From an uncultured Eubacteriales bacterium (GTDB lineage Bacteria; Bacillota_A; Clostridia; Lachnospirales; Cellulosilyticaceae), in NCBI GenBank assembly GCA_900556665.1, contig USPX01000087.1, positions 1 through 7,927 of the forward strand: a stretch of DNA of 7,927 nt. The letters run 5' to 3'. Positions 5,404 through 7,927 of this stretch are shown here, in pieces. The notes beneath the pieces were generated by a model. That model made no database searches and was not told where the DNA came from. It saw only the letters and a list, made by a program, of their open reading frames with translations. Each line of letters opens with the position of its first letter. Position 1 is the stretch's first letter. The translations under genes and the position numbers were made by a program.

Positions 5404-6165
5404 ATGCATATATTAGAACGTATTAATTTATATACGCAAGAAACTAAGAAGAATCCATATATTTACTCATTGCAAAAGCTTGGGATAGAGTTATTTAAAG
5501 AATATATTACAAGTAGTGGCTTAGATGTAGAAGAGTCTTATTTGAGCCAAGAAACACTTAGTAAGTTAATAGTATATTGGATTCCTAAGAACAAAAGGTA
5601 CTTAAGCGAAACACAAGCATATCAATTGATTTATACAATACATGATATTTATAATTATGTTGTGGCACATAGAACATGCGAAGCTGAAAATAAAAGTATG
5701 ACTCAGACAGAGAACAAGGTGTTAAATAAGGCGAAAGGTTCAACAAGTGGAAACATAGAGACGCCAACACTTTTAGAACTTTATGGAGAAGAATATATGC
5801 GGCTTTATAAGGTGAGAAATAAACTATTTAGCTTAACGAAAGATCCGGTTATAGCAGTAGACCCTCTAGTAGTGGATATTAATAGATATCGCCAAAAGAA
5901 AAATAAAGGTGGATATCAAGAAATTGCAACAACTTATGAGCAGGCTATTTTTAAAGTGATAGAGTGTAAGGAAGGCGGCCAAGTTACATTAGCAAAACCT
6001 AAGCAAAGTAAGGAATATAGACTTTTGCTAGAGTATCCTATTTATAAAGATTTAAAACCAGGTGATTTGATTCACGCAACTATTAAGCGAAAGTTATTTT
6101 ATGTGTATTGGGAATTGGAAGAGATTAAGTCTTATTATTTACCAGAAGCTATTGCCTTTTTATAA
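5404..6165 (+). CDS. Unrecognised 253-aa protein
   Basis: I do not recognise this protein. It is soluble-looking, with no signal peptide or membrane segment, and starts at ATG 5404. Residues 1-90 are helical, with FKEYITSSGLDVEESY, then LSKLIVYWIPKN and LSETQAYQLIYTIHDIYNYV. The spacing of these helices resembles the SAM-like core-binding domain found before tyrosine recombinase catalytic domains, but no catalytic domain follows. Residues about 93-122 are a polar, probably disordered linker. Residues about 123-175 are basic and mixed. Residues about 181-253 look beta-rich, like a small barrel (FKVIECKEGGQVTLAKP, then LKPGDLIHATIKRK), ending in an aromatic tail YVYWELEEIKSYYLPEAIAF. It forms a single-gene unit between the small RNA terminator and its own terminator. 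A nucleic-acid-binding role is possible but is only inference. Confidence 0.85.
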   Translation: MHILERINLYTQETKKNPYIYSLQKLGIELFKEYITSSGLDVEESYLSQETLSKLIVYWIPKNKRYLSETQAYQLIYTIHDIYNYVVAHRTCEAENKSMTQTENKVLNKAKGSTSGNIETPTLLELYGEEYMRLYKVRNKLFSLTKDPVIAVDPLVVDINRYRQKKNKGGYQEIATTYEQAIFKVIECKEGGQVTLAKPKQSKEYRLLLEYPIYKDLKPGDLIHATIKRKLFYVYWELEEIKSYYLPEAIAFL

Positions 6166-6204
6166 AGTAGGAATTATGTTTTGATAATTCCTGCTTCTTT
6201 TTTT
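6165..6204 (+). terminator. Intrinsic terminator after the 253-aa gene
   Basis: A 13-bp stem AAGTAGGAATTAT (6165-6177) / ATAATTCCTGCTT (6184-6196) with one G-U pair and a six-base loop is followed by C and seven T (6198-6204). It begins at the last base of the stop codon. Confidence 0.9.
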
Positions 6205-6232
6205 GTACACAGTTATAAATATATGCTAAAAT
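6203..6232 (+). promoter_or_regulatory. Sigma-A promoter of the flavodoxin-SCP2/HIT operon
   Basis: TTGTAC (6203-6208) and an extended -10 TGCTAAAAT (TG at 6224-6225, TAAAAT at 6227-6232) are separated by 18 nt. The -35 overlaps the end of the preceding T tract. The predicted start is near 6239, leaving a leader of about 48 nt. Confidence 0.6.
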
Positions 6233-6286
6233 GGGATTAGAATTTAAGTATAAAATTAAAAGAAGTAGTAAGAAGGGAAGAAAAAT

Positions 6287-7438
6287 ATGAAGGTAGTACT
6301 GCTACTTGCAGATTGCAATGCTAATCATTTAAGAACAAGTGTAGATGTAGTTGTGAATGTATTACAAGAGTTAGAAATAGAAGTACACAAAGTGGATTTG
6401 TATAAGCTGCCATACTTTATGGGCGTTAAAAGCAAAGAAATGGATTTGATTATGTCTGCTATTAGTGAAAGTAAAGGGGTCGTTGCAGTAAGTAATGTAC
6501 CAATGCTTTCTATGCATGGGGCAATGCAGAGCTTCTTTGATAGCGCTACGTTATATAATAGTGAATTATTTAATAAGCCAATGTTAGCTATTACATATAG
6601 TGAATGGTTAGGGGAGACAGAGGCAGCAGAACGTATGCTTAAATCATGGAATATATTGGGCGGTATAGAAGGTGCAAAGGTTTGTCTTAATAAGCAAGTA
6701 CCTCTTGAAGAATTAGCAAATAGACTTGAAAGAGAAACGGAAGATTTTTATAGGTTAGTAAAGCAAGAACGTAAAAATATTGGTTGTAGTGAACGTATGA
6801 TCTATCGTTCATTTAAAGATGGGACTGGGTTTGGTAATTTAAGTGGTATAGTTCAAAAGGTAGAACAACCAGCAGAGAGAAAGCCAGAGATTAAAAGCTT
6901 TGCAAGTATGATAAGAGCAGAACAAGTTGAAAGAAAACCGGTAGATACAAATACTATTTATGAAGCACCGAAAGTAGTACAAGCTCCAAAAAGTAGTGAA
7001 AGTCGCATTGACTTATCTACAAAAGAGCAAACCATTAACGAAATTAGCAACTTATTAAAAAGAGATGTGGATGATGAATTTGTAAGTATGAATACAGGTG
7101 TGTATCGTAGGCCAAATCAAGGAGAAGGTATTAAGAATAAAAAGATTCAACAATTGCCACATTACTTTATTGCACAACATGATAAGAGTTTAAATGCTAT
7201 TTTAAAATACAAAATTACAGATTTAAATGAAGAAGGATATATTATTATTCAAAATGGTGACTGTGTATATGAAGAAAGTATATCAGGCATGCCAACTGTA
7301 GAATTAGTATTAACAGATGAAGTCTTTAAAGAAATTCAAAACAAACGAATGACATACCAAAAAGCGTTTATGCTAGGTAAACTTAAGGTGAAAGGAAACT
7401 TTGGAATCCTACCTAAGTTAGATAAGGTATTCAAATAA
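6287..7438 (+). CDS. Flavodoxin-like (FMN reductase-like) / SCP2 lipid-carrier fusion protein
   Basis: This 383-aa cytosolic protein has two recognisable domains. Residues 1-about 150 have the alternating strand/helix pattern of the flavodoxin-like NAD(P)H-dependent FMN reductase fold: strand MKVVLLLAD, helix, strand VHKVDLYKLPYF, strand GVVAVSNVPMLSMHGAMQSF, strand KPMLAITYSEWLG. The usual phosphate-binding loop (SPR..GNS) reads ADCNANHLRTSVD, so FMN binding may be altered or lost. Residues about 160-285 are a polar linker. Residues about 290-383 match an SCP2 (sterol carrier protein 2-like) domain: LKYKITDLNEEGYIIIQNGD, PTVELVLTDEVFKEIQNKRM and AFMLGKLKVKGNFGILPKL. SCP2 domains hold a hydrophobic ligand in a tunnel, so lipid-linked redox chemistry or ligand presentation is possible. 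The ribosome site is GAAGGGAAG. The gene is followed 27 nt later by the HIT gene, without a terminator between. Confidence 0.85.
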   Translation: MKVVLLLADCNANHLRTSVDVVVNVLQELEIEVHKVDLYKLPYFMGVKSKEMDLIMSAISESKGVVAVSNVPMLSMHGAMQSFFDSATLYNSELFNKPMLAITYSEWLGETEAAERMLKSWNILGGIEGAKVCLNKQVPLEELANRLERETEDFYRLVKQERKNIGCSERMIYRSFKDGTGFGNLSGIVQKVEQPAERKPEIKSFASMIRAEQVERKPVDTNTIYEAPKVVQAPKSSESRIDLSTKEQTINEISNLLKRDVDDEFVSMNTGVYRRPNQGEGIKNKKIQQLPHYFIAQHDKSLNAILKYKITDLNEEGYIIIQNGDCVYEESISGMPTVELVLTDEVFKEIQNKRMTYQKAFMLGKLKVKGNFGILPKLDKVFK

Positions 7439-7465
7439 ATATAAAGAGATAAAGGAGAAATTAAA

Positions 7466-7882
7466 ATGAGTGATAACTGTGTATTTTGTAAAATTCTTAA
7501 AGGAGAAATCCCATCTTTTACAGTGTATGAGGATGATTTATTTAAAGTAATCTTAGATAGATTCCCAACAGCACCTGGACATTGCTTAATCATTCCTAAA
7601 GCACATTACAAAGATATCTTTGAATTAGGAGAAAAAGAAGCAGCAGCGCTTTATCCATTAGCTCAAAAAATTGGGGCTCAAATCAAAAAAGCTATGAATG
7701 CAGATGGACTTAATATCGTTCAAAATAATGGTGAAGCAGCTTGCCAAAGCGTACATCATTTCCATTTACACTTAGTACCAAGAAAAATGAATGATGGTGT
7801 AACACTTAATAAGAGCTCAAATACAGATACAACTATTGAAGAACTAGAAGCAGTATTAAAACAAATTAAAGACTGCCAATAA
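7466..7882 (+). CDS. HIT-family nucleotide hydrolase/transferase (Hint-type)
   Basis: This 138-aa protein has the histidine-triad motif H98-F-H100-L-H102-L-V-P-R in the typical context NNGEAACQSVHHFH. The central histidine (H100) is the expected nucleophile that forms a nucleotidyl-phosphohistidine intermediate when HIT enzymes cleave adenosine phosphoramidates or dinucleotides. An N-terminal CVFCKI (C5, C8) and H47 in PKAHYKDI are probable zinc ligands, as in many bacterial Hint proteins. PTAPGHCLIIPK (residues 34-45) forms part of the nucleotide pocket. H97 occupies a position that is usually aromatic. ATG 7466 is preceded by AAAGGAGAAA. Full length compares well with the family (about 110-145 aa). 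It is second in the operon after the flavodoxin-SCP2 fusion; a functional link is not evident. No terminator is visible in the 45 bases that remain. Confidence 0.95.
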   Translation: MSDNCVFCKILKGEIPSFTVYEDDLFKVILDRFPTAPGHCLIIPKAHYKDIFELGEKEAAALYPLAQKIGAQIKKAMNADGLNIVQNNGEAACQSVHHFHLHLVPRKMNDGVTLNKSSNTDTTIEELEAVLKQIKDCQ

Positions 7883-7927
7883 GCATAGAAACAACAGGCT
7901 GAGGCAAGTATTTACTATACGTTAAAT

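Noticed and set aside
7336..7593. 85-codon - strand frame spanning the SCP2/HIT junction
   Set aside because: Overlaps two confident + strand genes and their ribosome site.
7883..7927. Tail after the HIT gene
   Set aside because: Too short; no hairpin with T tract, promoter pair or reading frame can be supported.

Overview
The window looks like chromosome of a low-GC, motile, endospore-forming Clostridia, most likely a Lachnospiraceae (Cellulosilyticum-like) bacterium. The grounds are AT-rich composition, strong Shine-Dalgarno sites, a short Clostridia-type flagellin, a DUF2508 (YaaL)/BofA sporulation pair, and a large flagellum-linked protein resembling the DUF6240 group. The species assignment is inference. 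All genes lie on the + strand.

Region 1 (1-4413) is a flagellar operon. After the terminator of an unseen upstream gene (15-58), a sigma-28 (SigD)-type promoter candidate (82-109) precedes four tightly packed genes. They are a 925-aa repeat protein whose C-terminus reads like a FliK hook-length-control domain, a 48-aa small protein with a GTG start, a FliS-like chaperone with an unusual conserved-looking tail, and a 268-aa flagellin with no variable domain. A near-perfect 21-bp terminator hairpin closes the operon.

Region 2 (4414-5028) holds yaaL (DUF2508) and bofA, the latter a membrane inhibitor of pro-sigmaK processing. This pair is classically found together in spore formers.

Region 3 (5029-5403) has no protein gene but is the most striking part. 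It carries a cluster of DnaA-box sequences (three exact TGTGGATAA plus several near matches in about 200 bp) and an 11-bp inverted repeat. It also has a consensus sigma-A promoter (TTGACA-N17-TAATAT) followed about 100 nt later by a strong intrinsic terminator, which makes an apparent stand-alone small RNA gene. DnaA-like boxes sit inside the spacer, at the start site and just downstream of this promoter, so the RNA could be under DnaA control.

Region 4 (5404-7882) holds an unrecognised 253-aa protein with its own terminator. A second operon then encodes a fusion of a flavodoxin-like (NADPH-dependent FMN reductase-like) domain to an SCP2 lipid-carrier domain, followed by a HIT-family nucleotide hydrolase. 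The last 45 bases contain nothing I can name.
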